Part shown: piece after piece, positions 22,044 to 30,218 of the stretch
Numbering within the stretch: the stretch's first letter is position 1
Layout: every line of letters starts with the position of its first letter
DNA from: JAYREN01 sp963663375
Lineage (GTDB): Bacteria > Acidobacteriota > Holophagae > Holophagales > Holophagaceae
DNA: 64,000 nucleotides
Reading direction: 5' to 3'
Assembly: GCA_963663375.1 (NCBI GenBank)
Contig: OY760195.1
Span: 1,860,001 to 1,924,000 of the forward strand
Notes under the pieces: model-generated
The model's database searches: none
The model's input: the letters and a program-made list of their open reading frames with translations, nothing else
What the model was told of the DNA's origin: nothing
Translations under genes and position numbers: made by a program

Positions 22044-23285
22044 TCAGCCCTTCTCGAACAGCGCGATGCGGTTGCTGTTGGTGCCCTTGGCGTTGTTGTC
22101 CACGCCCCAGATGTTGGCGGTCTTGGTGAAGGTCTGCTCGTTGATGAGCAGCCCCACCGGGCGGAAGCCCGCGCGGATGCCCAGGGGCAGCACGACCTCT
22201 TCGAGACGAACGGTACCCTTGCGCACCTCGCCCACTTCGAAGGCCACGAAGCCACCGGGGCGGGTCACCCGGTAGAGTTCCCGGAAGACCCCCTGCATGG
22301 TCTCCGCCCAGCCCTCCACGGTGCGGGACATGGTGATGCCCGCTGCGATGGCCTCGGCGTCCAGCCCGCAGAACCAGCAGCGCAGCCAGTTGTCGGCGGC
22401 ATACTGCACCACGTCCAGGAAGGGTGGACTGGTGACAGTGAGCTGGATCGAAGCCACCTCCAGGCCCGTCGTCGTTGCCGCATCTCCAGTCAGAAACTGG
22501 GCATCCTCGGCGGCGCGGCGCAGGTGCTGGTGTGCGGCCCCATCCAGATCGGACAGCAACTGTCGGGTCTTCTTCAGAATCAACGCCCGGGTATCCCGGT
22601 ACTCGGGCACCTGGCCCCGCTTGCGGTTGATTTCCACCTGCTTCTCCGCCCGCAGCGCCTGGTTGGGCGGCAGCGTGTAGACCGAGAAGAAGCCCGGCGA
22701 ATGGCCCGTGAGCCGATTGGTGGCCACCATGCGGATCCAGGCATCGACCCCATCGAAGGTGTCCGTTCGCATCCGCTCCAAAAACCAGTGCCGCAGGGCT
22801 CGGACCTCCGCCTCGGTATCGGGGTGGTAGAACATCGAGAGTTCCAGCCCATCCGAGGCCACGCCGTCTCTCGGAATTTGGCAGAGGCGGGCCTTCACCT
22901 GTGCGGGATCCGGGGGAGTGAGCCTGGGGCGCGCCAGAATCTCTGAAAGGGGGTTGATGTCGTTGGCGGCCACCCTGCGGCCCAGCAACGCCGCCTCCAG
23001 GGCCGTGGTGCCCCGGCCGCTGAAGGGGTCGTACACGCGATCCCCGGGGTGGGTCAGCTTCTCGATGAAGAGGCGCGGCAACTGGGGCTTGTAGCAGGCC
23101 CGGTAGGAGACCTCGTGCAAGCTCGAGGCCTGGCGCTGACGGGAGGTCCAGAATTCGCGGCTCCAGCACGGGATGCGCTCGCCCTCGGCCACCACCTCGG
23201 ACCAGAGGCCATCCCCATCCTGGGCGAAGGACTCCAGAAAGGCCTGGCGGACTTCGAAGGGGTCTCTCGCTTTCACCTTGGCCAT
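22044..23285 (-). CDS. DNA methyltransferase (N4-cytosine/N6-adenine type), apparently solitary
   Basis: The 413-aa protein has a SAM-binding motif I DPFSGRGTTALEAALLGRR (from residue 86) and a later catalytic motif IV TSPPF (285-289). This order fits the alpha/gamma-type amino-methyltransferases. A following FCGLDAEAIAAG..EGWAETM region and PGGFVAFEVGEVRKG complete the fold. No restriction endonuclease is adjacent, so it is an orphan methylase or an RNA/protein methylase relative. It sits between rimI and a sensor kinase. Confidence 0.8.
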   Translation of the reverse strand: MAKVKARDPFEVRQAFLESFAQDGDGLWSEVVAEGERIPCWSREFWTSRQRQASSLHEVSYRACYKPQLPRLFIEKLTHPGDRVYDPFSGRGTTALEAALLGRRVAANDINPLSEILARPRLTPPDPAQVKARLCQIPRDGVASDGLELSMFYHPDTEAEVRALRHWFLERMRTDTFDGVDAWIRMVATNRLTGHSPGFFSVYTLPPNQALRAEKQVEINRKRGQVPEYRDTRALILKKTRQLLSDLDGAAHQHLRRAAEDAQFLTGDAATTTGLEVASIQLTVTSPPFLDVVQYAADNWLRCWFCGLDAEAIAAGITMSRTVEGWAETMQGVFRELYRVTRPGGFVAFEVGEVRKGTVRLEEVVLPLGIRAGFRPVGLLINEQTFTKTANIWGVDNNAKGTNSNRIALFEKG

Positions 23286-23317
23286 TCAAGCTCCTGGATC
23301 CAGGGTAGCCTTTCTCG

Positions 23318-25411
23318 ATGGACGCCGAACCCAAGACCAAGCGCAATCGTGAGCTGAATCGCCTGTACGCGGCGGCGCTCCTGGTCGTGCTCATCGGGGT
23401 GCTCTTCCGGGGCTACAAGCTCCTCAGCACCCAGGTGGCTTCTGGCATCGATGCCCCCAGTCGCTGGGCCCTGCTGGCCCTGGGGCTGGCCAATACCCTG
23501 GCCATCGGCACCCTGCTCTTCATCATCGCCCGCTCCCTGGCCAAGCTGTACTTCGAGCGGCGGCGAGGCATTCTCGGCTCCCGCATCCGCACGCGCCTCG
23601 TGGTGGCCTTCTTCGCGGTATGCCTGCTGCCGAGTCTGGCGCTCTTCTTCATGGGCAAGGACTTCATCCGCAAGAACGTGGACCGCTGGTTCATGCCCGA
23701 AACCCGCGAACTGATCCAGGATGGCAAGGTCCTGTCCGAAGCCTATCGGCAGCAACTGGAGGACCGCCTGAGCCTGGCCCTGTTCCGGCTCCCCCATACT
23801 CCCGTCGAGGATCTGGGCAGGCTGCGGCAGGAGGCGGGCCTCGATCTCCTGGTGCACCTGAATCCCTCTGCCGAGGGGCCCACCCATGATCTCGGGCCGG
23901 ACCTGATCCTCCCCACCCTTCCCGCCGAGTTCCACGGCCCAACCCAGGTGGATACGGGCAAGGGACTGTGGTTGGTGGCGCCCTCCCCTGCGGATCGGGC
24001 GGCTTCCAGGTTCGCCGCGGGCATCTTCATCCCCAGGGAACTCCAGGACAGCCTCCTCCGGATGGACAAGCGCGTGCGCGATGCCTCGCAGATTCACGCC
24101 TTCCGCAAGAATCTGGAGACCCTGCCCCAGGAAACGTTCCTGCTACTCACGCTCTTCACGCTCTTCTTTGCCGTGTGGGTGGGCCTGGCCATCGCCCGCA
24201 CCATTTCCGAGCCCGTGCGGGCCCTGGCCAAGGCCGCCCAAAGGGTGGGCACGGGGGACCTGGAGGTCCGGCTGCCGGTCCAGGGGGAGGATGAACTGGC
24301 CTTCCTCTCCGGGAGTTTCAACACCATGATCGGTGACCTGCGCCAGAACCGGGAGGCCATCGAGGCCCAGGCCGCGCGCATCGAGCGCCAGCGAACCTAC
24401 CTGGACCAGCTCCTGGAGGCCCTCCCGGTGGGGGTCCTGGGATGGAATCGCGAGGGCGAACTCCGGACCTTCAATCCCACCGCCCGCCGCTGGTTCGGCC
24501 TGGAAGCCTGGGATCTCTCCGCCTCCATCTGGAGCGAGCTGGCGGCCCAGCCCCGCATGGGCGGCCTTTCCGCCTTGGTGCAGGCGGTGCGCGATACCGG
24601 ACGCCCCCGCGAAGAGGAACTCCGCATCGGCGGTGAGGGCGAGGGGCGCCCCGTGCGCGCCATCGTGGTGCCCATCACCGAAGGGGGCGAACTGGCGGTG
24701 CTGGAGGATCTCTCGCTGCTGGCCCAGGCCGAGAAGCGCGCCGCCTGGCAGGAGGTCGCCCGACGCATGGCCCACGAGGTCAAGAATCCCCTCACTCCCA
24801 TTCAGCTCACGGCCCAGCGCCTGCTGCGCCGCAGCCGTGAGGGACGCCTGGAGCCCCAGGCCGTCTCCGAAGGAGCCGAAACCATCCTGGCGGAGGTGGC
24901 GAGCCTCTCTCGATTGGTGGACAGCTTCAGCCGCTTCGCGAAGCTGCCCGCCCCGCAGCCGCAGCTCATGGATGCCTGCGAACTGCTCCGCCAGGTGGAG
25001 GCCCTCTACGCCCCCACCCTTCCCCAGATCGCCTTCGAGCTGACCCTTGCGGGCTGTCCTCTCCAGGTGCGGTGGGATGCCGACATGGTGAAGCGCGCCC
25101 TCATCAACTTCGTGGACAACGCCGTGAGCGCCCTGGACGGCAAGGGCACCATTCACCTCTCGCTGAAGCCCGAGGGGGACCGCATCCGCCTCGAAGTGGA
25201 AGACGACGGTCCCGGCGTGGCCCCGGAGATCCGTGAGCGCCTCTTCGAGCCCTATTTCTCCACCAAGCGGAAGGGCACGGGCCTGGGCCTGGCCATCGTG
25301 CGGCGCATCGCCCAGGATCATGGGGGCGAGGCCCACTACCAGCCCCTCACCCCAGGCAGCCGTTTCAGTCTGGTGCTGCCGATGGAACCCCCGGTGGGCG
25401 GTATCCGCTGA
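23318..25411 (+). CDS. NtrY-like membrane sensor histidine kinase
   Basis: The 697-aa protein has several N-terminal membrane helices (about 15-35, 48-72, 90-110), an extracytoplasmic region to about 260 and another helix (about 270-295). HAMP follows (about 295-350, TISEPVRALAKAAQRVGTGDLEVRLP), then a PAS domain (about 365-465). The phosphoacceptor segment RRMAHEVKNPLTPIQLTAQRLLRR has His near 486, and the HATPase domain has NFVDNAVSAL, DDGPGV and GTGLGLAIVRRI. This is the NtrY layout. NtrY kinases sense nitrogen status or redox with NtrX, but no ntrX is adjacent. Confidence 0.9.
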   Translation: MDAEPKTKRNRELNRLYAAALLVVLIGVLFRGYKLLSTQVASGIDAPSRWALLALGLANTLAIGTLLFIIARSLAKLYFERRRGILGSRIRTRLVVAFFAVCLLPSLALFFMGKDFIRKNVDRWFMPETRELIQDGKVLSEAYRQQLEDRLSLALFRLPHTPVEDLGRLRQEAGLDLLVHLNPSAEGPTHDLGPDLILPTLPAEFHGPTQVDTGKGLWLVAPSPADRAASRFAAGIFIPRELQDSLLRMDKRVRDASQIHAFRKNLETLPQETFLLLTLFTLFFAVWVGLAIARTISEPVRALAKAAQRVGTGDLEVRLPVQGEDELAFLSGSFNTMIGDLRQNREAIEAQAARIERQRTYLDQLLEALPVGVLGWNREGELRTFNPTARRWFGLEAWDLSASIWSELAAQPRMGGLSALVQAVRDTGRPREEELRIGGEGEGRPVRAIVVPITEGGELAVLEDLSLLAQAEKRAAWQEVARRMAHEVKNPLTPIQLTAQRLLRRSREGRLEPQAVSEGAETILAEVASLSRLVDSFSRFAKLPAPQPQLMDACELLRQVEALYAPTLPQIAFELTLAGCPLQVRWDADMVKRALINFVDNAVSALDGKGTIHLSLKPEGDRIRLEVEDDGPGVAPEIRERLFEPYFSTKRKGTGLGLAIVRRIAQDHGGEAHYQPLTPGSRFSLVLPMEPPVGGIR

Positions 25412-25414
25412 GCC

Positions 25415-25930
25415 TCAGACCCTCAGCAGGCTGAAGACCGGCAGGCCCTTGAGCTTTTCGCGGCCCGGGAGTTTGTCCACTTCCACGAACAGCGTGAGGG
25501 CGATGGGCTGGGCCCCGGTGCGCTCGATGAGCCTGCGGGCGGCGGCGGCGGTACCGCCTGTGGCCAGCACGTCATCCACGATGAGCACACGGTCACCGGG
25601 CTTGAAGGCGCCCTTGTGGATTTCCAGGGCATCCTCGCTGCCATCCGTCGTCAGGTAGCTTTCCTGGAGGGTCGAGCCCGGCAGCTTGCCGGGCTTGCGG
25701 GCGGGCACGAAGCCCAGACCCAGCTTCTGGGCCAGGGCCGAACCGAAGATGAAGCCCCGGGATTCCAGCCCCAGCACATGGGTGGGCTGGAGGGTGAGCA
25801 CCGGCGCGGCCATGGCCTCCACGGCCCGACTGAAGGCCTGGGCATCCGCCAGCAGGGGCGTGATATCCCAAAAGTCGAAGCTCGGCTTGGGAAAATCGGA
25901 GACTTGGCGAACGTGCTGCTTAAAATCCAT
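25415..25930 (-). CDS. apt: Adenine phosphoribosyltransferase
   Basis: Salvages adenine to AMP using PRPP. The 171-aa protein has the family N-terminal FPKPSFDFWDITPLL, the LGLESRGFIFGSALA loop, RKPGKLPGSTL, and the PRPP-binding motif VLIVDDVLATGGT at residues 115-127. Length is normal. Its stop lies four bases from the convergent kinase stop. The acylphosphatase gene ends ten bases upstream of its start, so the two are probably cotranscribed. Confidence 0.95.
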   Translation of the reverse strand: MDFKQHVRQVSDFPKPSFDFWDITPLLADAQAFSRAVEAMAAPVLTLQPTHVLGLESRGFIFGSALAQKLGLGFVPARKPGKLPGSTLQESYLTTDGSEDALEIHKGAFKPGDRVLIVDDVLATGGTAAAARRLIERTGAQPIALTLFVEVDKLPGREKLKGLPVFSLLRV

Positions 25931-25939
25931 GGCTTCTCT

Positions 25940-26212
25940 CTAAGAGCGAATCTCGAAAGGAAAGGGTAGAGATTCTCCCTCGGATAGCGGGTTCCAGTCC
26001 AGCCTGGAAACACGCCCAAAGACTGGGCCGCGTTCGAGGGCCACGCGGAAAGCCTCCAGTTCTCCCGGGGCGCCTTCCGCCCGACCCACCACGGTGCGGT
26101 CCCACTCATTGCGCACATAGCCCCGCAAACCCAGCGCCCGAGCCTCATCCCGGGCGAAGGCCCGGAAGCCCACCCCCTGCACATGACCGGATACGGTGAA
26201 GGAGACTCTCAC
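25940..26212 (-). CDS. acyP: Acylphosphatase
   Basis: A 90-aa protein with the acylphosphatase signature FTVSGHVQGVGFRAFARDEA (phosphate-binding loop and catalytic Arg) and YVRNEWDRTVVGRAEG (catalytic Asn). It hydrolyses carboxyl-phosphate bonds in the cytosol. The start is GTG 26212, which overlaps the TGA of the preceding small frame (GTGA). The open frame continues far upstream but without family similarity and into the insertion sequence, so the longer version is rejected. Confidence 0.9.
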   Translation of the reverse strand: MRVSFTVSGHVQGVGFRAFARDEARALGLRGYVRNEWDRTVVGRAEGAPGELEAFRVALERGPVFGRVSRLDWNPLSEGESLPFPFEIRS

Positions 26213-26430
26213 GACGACTCGCTGTTCGGGTCGGACACAAGCCCCTGAGCCGACTTCATGTTCTCGGCATATGCAATGTTCAGGCACAGGCTCCGCACGC
26301 CGAGGCTGCCTGGCTGGTTGCGATCCGGCAACACCGCCCAACCGAAACCCAGAACCGTCGCGACCAGGGGCTTCAGACCCGGCCCCCAGAGGTCGACATC
26401 GTCGGCGAGGAGAATCAGACACTCGGCCAT
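26209..26430 (-). CDS. Small hypothetical protein, possibly truncated by the insertion element
   Basis: A 73-aa frame with a hydrophobic centre (LKPLVATVLGFGWAVLPDRN) and GSLGVRSLCLNIAYAEN. Its stop overlaps the acylphosphatase GTG, typical of a coupled operon partner. ATG 26430 has no ribosome-binding site. The frame remains open for 29 more codons into the left end of the IS630-type element, so the original N-terminus may have been displaced. No family recognised. Confidence 0.4.
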   Translation of the reverse strand: MAECLILLADDVDLWGPGLKPLVATVLGFGWAVLPDRNQPGSLGVRSLCLNIAYAENMKSAQGLVSDPNSESS

Positions 26431-26490
26431 TGAAGAACATTCTATTAGAGAGGATGCCTTTCGCCCGTGAGAGATAGCCGTCTGAAACCG

Positions 26491-27609
26491 ATTTGCATTC
26501 AATAAAATAAAACCCATACTTCACTCAGCCCCTCCAAGGAGCCGTGATGAAGACTCTGATCGCCCCCGACGAAGCCACCGTCAACCTTCTCGCCGAGCGA
26601 CTAAAAACGGCTCGTCGACACACAGAGTTTCAGCGGATCCAGTGCGTCCTGATCCGCGTCACGCTTGGGAGTTCCGCTTCGGAGATAGCCCGCCTTTTGG
26701 GGTGGTCCGTCGCAACGGTCCACATGCTCCACTCCCGGTATTCCCGGGAAGGAGACGCCCTGTTCGACCTCAAGCCAAAGGGTGGACGGCGCCATCAGAA
26801 CCTCTCCTTTGAGGATGAGGCGAAGTTGTTGACGCCCTTCCTGAGCCGGGCGGCCAAGGGCGGAATCCTGGTTGTCTCAGAGGTTCATGCCGCCTACGAA
26901 GCCCGGATTGGGAAGAAGGTTCCACCCAGCACGGTGTATCGGCTGCTGGCCCGACACGAATGGCGGAAGATCGTGCCCCGTCCTCAGCACCCGAAGGCCG
27001 ACCCGGCAGCGCAGGCTGCCTTTAAAAAAACTCGAGACAGAGATCGCTGAGATTGTTGCCCGGGAGTCAACCAATGGGTGTTCGGTCCGGCTGATGTTCC
27101 AGGATGAGGGCCGCTTCGGCCTCCTTGGCGATCCCCGACGCTGCTGGGCACCCAAGGGCACCCGCCCCGTGGTTCGGAAACGGCAGCTTCGCCAGTACAC
27201 CTATGCCTTCGCCGCCGTGAGCCCTCATGACGGGGTGATGGACAGCCTCGTTCTGCCCTGGGTGGATACAGAAACCATGTCCATGTTCCTGCGAACCGTA
27301 GCGGATCGCCATCGGGACGAGTTCATCATCATGGTCATGGATCAGGCGGGCTGGCACATCGCCGAAGCGCTCCGGGTGCCGAAGAACATGGAGCTCGCGT
27401 TCCTGCCGCCCTACAGCCCAGAACTGAACCCCGCCGAGCACCTCTGGGACGACCTGCGGGAGAAGGATTTCGCCAACCGGGCCTTCTCCTCCATGAACGC
27501 CGTCGAAGAATCCCTCGTGCAGGGCCTTCGGCGCCTCGAACAGAACCCGGTAGCCACTCAAAGGCTGACCGGGTTCGGGTGGATTACTTCTATTTCTTTG
27601 AATGCGAAT
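26491..27609 (+). mobile_element. IS630-family insertion sequence (about 1.12 kb)
   Basis: Imperfect terminal inverted repeats of about 27 bases bound the element: left 26491-26517 starting ATTTGCATTCAA, right 27583-27609 whose complement starts ATTCGCATTCAA. About 19 of the first 22 positions match. Inside is a DDE transposase of IS630 type split into two frames. The right end is followed by TA, the usual IS630 target; the left flank reads CG, so a clean TA duplication is not seen. The transposase TAG stop lies just outside the right repeat. Confidence 0.8.
26547..27050 (+). CDS. IS630-family transposase, N-terminal frame (orfA)
   Basis: The frame encodes about 167 aa: a helix-turn-helix DNA-binding half typical of IS630 transposases (ASEIARLLGWSVATVHMLHSRYSREG, then a second winged/homeodomain-like part with HAAYEARIGKKVPPSTVYRLLARHEWRKI). 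AAGGAG lies upstream of ATG 26547. It ends at TGA 27050 after an A7 run at 27024-27030. Reading six As instead of seven would join it smoothly to the catalytic frame (AAF-KKLETEIAEIVARE). Confidence 0.85.
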   Translation: MKTLIAPDEATVNLLAERLKTARRHTEFQRIQCVLIRVTLGSSASEIARLLGWSVATVHMLHSRYSREGDALFDLKPKGGRRHQNLSFEDEAKLLTPFLSRAAKGGILVVSEVHAAYEARIGKKVPPSTVYRLLARHEWRKIVPRPQHPKADPAAQAAFKKTRDRDR

Positions 27610-27612
27610 TAG
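27022..27612 (+). pseudogene. IS630-family transposase, catalytic frame (orfB) displaced by one base
   Basis: This frame holds the DDE catalytic core: FQDEGRFGLLGDPRRCWAPKG, VMDQAGWHIAEAL and LPPYSPELNPAEHLWDDLREKDFANR, supplying D, D and E. It is +1 relative to orfA, with the switch at the A7 run (27024-27030). Either a one-base insertion has inactivated the element, or transcript slippage at A7 restores the fusion. IS630 members are known both as single-frame and frameshifted forms, so functionality is undecided. Confidence 0.7.
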
Positions 27613-27843
27613 TATGAAAGGGCGTTCGTTCCGCCTCTTTTGGCCCGTATTCGCGAGGGGTCAAGGCAACTGTGTTTCGCCTCATTCCGCTCAACACTAC
27701 ATGAGGCTACAATTGTTGACTATTCCCCCCCAGCCGCAACTCATTTCGCCGCTTGTCTTGCATTGGGTGTACGGCCAGTTGGACGATCTTCTAACGGAGA
27801 AAACTTGGCGCACTCTAGATTATCCGGATCTGTCGTACACCGT

Positions 27844-29322
27844 GTGTTGTCCTATTCAGTCCTGACTGCTGGGCTGACACTTGCTCTTGGCTGCGGGGGT
27901 CGTGAATCGGATGCCGCTTCTCCCGTCATCCAAGGGAGTAGCATCGTCACCTATCACCCACTCTCGGGGGAGTCCGTCAATCGTCCGGAGGATCTCTCCG
28001 ATCAAATTAACTTCCCCTCCGGTTCCATCTTGGCCCATCTTCCCAATGGGACGGGCGGGTACACCACATACGCAGGATCGGGAATGGCCGATGGAACCTT
28101 CCGCATCAATGCTGCGCCCACAGGCCACTACTGGCTTCGAGTAGGGTCCACCTACCTCTGGACCGACCAGACAAACATCGACCTTGGATACGATCAAACC
28201 GGTCGACCAGATTCACGGCGCCCCACTGAACCCACAAACGTGATCTTCAATGTCTCGAACTTGTCTCCGTGGAATGATTCAAGCCACAGGTTCTATTACT
28301 ACGAGTGCAACACTGGCACCAGTTGGGCAGGATTCAGTGCATCAGACCCTGCGAATAATCCCAGCAATGGAGATACAACCCTGTCCGAGATGGCCGTCAA
28401 TTGGCTCCAGGCTGACGCCCCGCTGAACGATGGAAGCAAGGGTGACCACCCCTACCTTGTCCAGCTGAGCATCCTTTCCACGACCATAGGGTCATGCAGG
28501 ATCCCCCAAAAGGTGTTCGAGCCGACCCCATACACCCAGACCAATGGGAGAAACGTCACGCTTACGGGCGCCTTCACCGAAATCTCTCAGACAGAAACGC
28601 TGCGTCTCAACGTCAAGGCCTCAGAATTCGCACTCGATCTCGCCACGATCGGGCCCAATGCGGTCCCCAGCGATCAACTTTTCAGTTTCGGTGCGATGAA
28701 GGGCGCCGCAACCTATGGATCTTTCGGAACCGCTGGCGAACTCACTTACTTCGCCTTCTCGACTCCGCAGGTAGCAGATTTTGACCTCGGAGAAATCCCC
28801 ATCAAGAATCCCTTCCCATCCACCTGGGACACGTTCCTGTATTCCTACACCTCATACAAAATCAGCCACTCGTTACCGGGAACCACTACCCCCAGAGATT
28901 TTTCGGCTTTCTTGGGTGTTGAGACGTCAAGCCTACCCTCGGCAACGGACCCCCTACGCCCGCTCGTAACACCCGTGCGGAATCCTCGAATCGAGGGCGT
29001 GGACCTCCTCACGAACCAGAGTGGTGTGGGACTCACTCCCAAACTGTCCTGGCAGGCTCCCGCCGTTGGCTCGCCTTCTGTCTATGTGGTTGACATCTAC
29101 TGGATTTTTTCGTCCGGCCTCCACACAAGGGCCTATCTTGGCCCGAGGCTCTTCACGAATTCGACCAGCATGCAGTTACCCCCCGATGTGCTTAGAACCG
29201 GTTTGACTTATGTGTTTCGCGTGTCGGCCATCCAGTGCGGGAACACGAGAGTCTCCTCCCCATTACGCAATTCCATGCCAAACGGCAGAGCAGATGTGAT
29301 TTCTGGAATCATTGCACCGTGA
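27844..29322 (+). CDS. Predicted lipoprotein with C-terminal fibronectin-type segment
   Basis: A lipobox (TAGLTLALGCGG) places a lipidated Cys about 17 residues after GTG 27844, giving 492 aa. The frame is open upstream to 27640, but that part has no signal features. The body is rich in Ser/Thr/Asn/Tyr. The C-terminal part (SGVGLTPKLSWQAPAVGSPSVYVVDIYW..LTYVFRVSAIQ) reads like a fibronectin type III domain. Base composition and codons are distinctly less GC-rich than neighbours and it directly follows an insertion sequence, suggesting transfer. The function is unknown and the start uncertain. Confidence 0.65.
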   Translation: MLSYSVLTAGLTLALGCGGRESDAASPVIQGSSIVTYHPLSGESVNRPEDLSDQINFPSGSILAHLPNGTGGYTTYAGSGMADGTFRINAAPTGHYWLRVGSTYLWTDQTNIDLGYDQTGRPDSRRPTEPTNVIFNVSNLSPWNDSSHRFYYYECNTGTSWAGFSASDPANNPSNGDTTLSEMAVNWLQADAPLNDGSKGDHPYLVQLSILSTTIGSCRIPQKVFEPTPYTQTNGRNVTLTGAFTEISQTETLRLNVKASEFALDLATIGPNAVPSDQLFSFGAMKGAATYGSFGTAGELTYFAFSTPQVADFDLGEIPIKNPFPSTWDTFLYSYTSYKISHSLPGTTTPRDFSAFLGVETSSLPSATDPLRPLVTPVRNPRIEGVDLLTNQSGVGLTPKLSWQAPAVGSPSVYVVDIYWIFSSGLHTRAYLGPRLFTNSTSMQLPPDVLRTGLTYVFRVSAIQCGNTRVSSPLRNSMPNGRADVISGIIAP

Positions 29323-29380
29323 CTCCAGAGGATTGACCCCAACATTCAGATGGCTGGTATTGAGGCAAAAACTGGAGACA

Positions 29381-29405
29381 AAAAAAAGGCACCCATCGGG
29401 TGCCT
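29381..29405 (-). terminator. Terminator for tRNA-Pro
   Basis: A perfect eight-base-pair stem AGGCACCC/GGGTGCCT with a three-base apex is followed on the minus strand by a run of eight Ts. On the plus strand it is followed by CTTTCTTTT, so it may also end the lipoprotein transcript. Confidence 0.88.
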
Positions 29406-29413
29406 CTTTCTTT

Positions 29414-29490
<77 letters not shown>

Positions 29491-29500
29491 TGAATCGTTG

Positions 29501-29529
29501 AGTCTACGGGAATCGGGGGACGAGGTCAA
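29501..29529 (-). promoter_or_regulatory. Predicted tRNA-Pro promoter
   Basis: Reading on the minus strand, TTGACC (29529-29524) and TAGACT (29506-29501) are separated by exactly 17 bases, with the -10 about 11 bases before the mature tRNA 5' end. Confidence 0.75.
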
Positions 29530-29566
29530 GACTGGAGCGATCAGGGTAGCCCTGTCGGCTCAGATT

Positions 29567-30175
29567 TTACTCGTCCAGATCCAGGGGCAGCCGGGTCACG
29601 GACCACATGCGACCAAGGGCACTGGCCTCGGGCTTGGGTTTGCGGGGGCCCTTGGGCGTGGGTTCGGGGAGGGGGATCGCGGGAGCTTCCTCCGATGCTT
29701 CCGGCTCCAGGGGCAGGGCGGGCGGGCTTGGCATTGTCGCCACGACTCGAACGGTCTGGATTCTCGCTTTTCTCGGGCGGGTGGGAGGGCGCAGGACTTC
29801 CGGCAGCTCCTCAGTCTCTATGGAGGGCAGACTCCCGGGAGGCACAGAGAGGCGTCCCAGCACCTTCCGCAAGGCCTGCAAGGCGGTCCACAGGCGCGAG
29901 GGCGATACGGCTGTGGGTTCCGTTTCGCTGTGGGCGGCGGAGATGGGCAGTCCCTGGAGGCGCAGGCGGCAATCCGCCACAGTGCAGCCTTCGGCGAGCC
30001 ACTGGCGGATGCGCTGCAGGCGGGCGATCTCCTCCTGGTGGTAGTAGCGCAGGTTGCCCTTAGAACGCCGGGGCTGCAGCTCGGGAATGACCTTCTCCCA
30101 GTAGCGCAGCTCCTTGGGAGTGGCGCCAACACGCCGGGCGGCTTCTCCGATCTTGAACCAGACCCGCTCGATCAT
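29567..30175 (-). CDS. MerR-like transcriptional regulator with a Pro-rich tail
   Basis: The 202-aa protein has a MerR-type helix-turn-helix at residues 5-70 (WFKIGEAARRVGATPKELRYWEKVIPELQPRRSKGNLRYYHQEEIARLQRIRQWL). A long low-complexity Pro/Ala/Glu tail replaces a ligand-binding domain, as in the YfiP/chaperone-linked MerR group. It is the third gene of a minus-strand series with the propeller kinase and the sigma-54 activator, spaced 43 and 52 bases. It could be an output or modulator of that system; its DNA targets are unknown. Confidence 0.8.
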   Translation of the reverse strand: MIERVWFKIGEAARRVGATPKELRYWEKVIPELQPRRSKGNLRYYHQEEIARLQRIRQWLAEGCTVADCRLRLQGLPISAAHSETEPTAVSPSRLWTALQALRKVLGRLSVPPGSLPSIETEELPEVLRPPTRPRKARIQTVRVVATMPSPPALPLEPEASEEAPAIPLPEPTPKGPRKPKPEASALGRMWSVTRLPLDLDE

Positions 30176-30218
30176 CTCGACCTTCCCGGTCCTGATTCGC
30201 TCGAACCAAAGGCGCGCG

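Noticed and set aside
25940..26524. Acylphosphatase extended upstream to about 194 aa
   Set aside because: The added N-terminus has no family similarity, runs into the IS630-type element and lacks a ribosome-binding site. The 90-aa version matches the usual acylphosphatase length.
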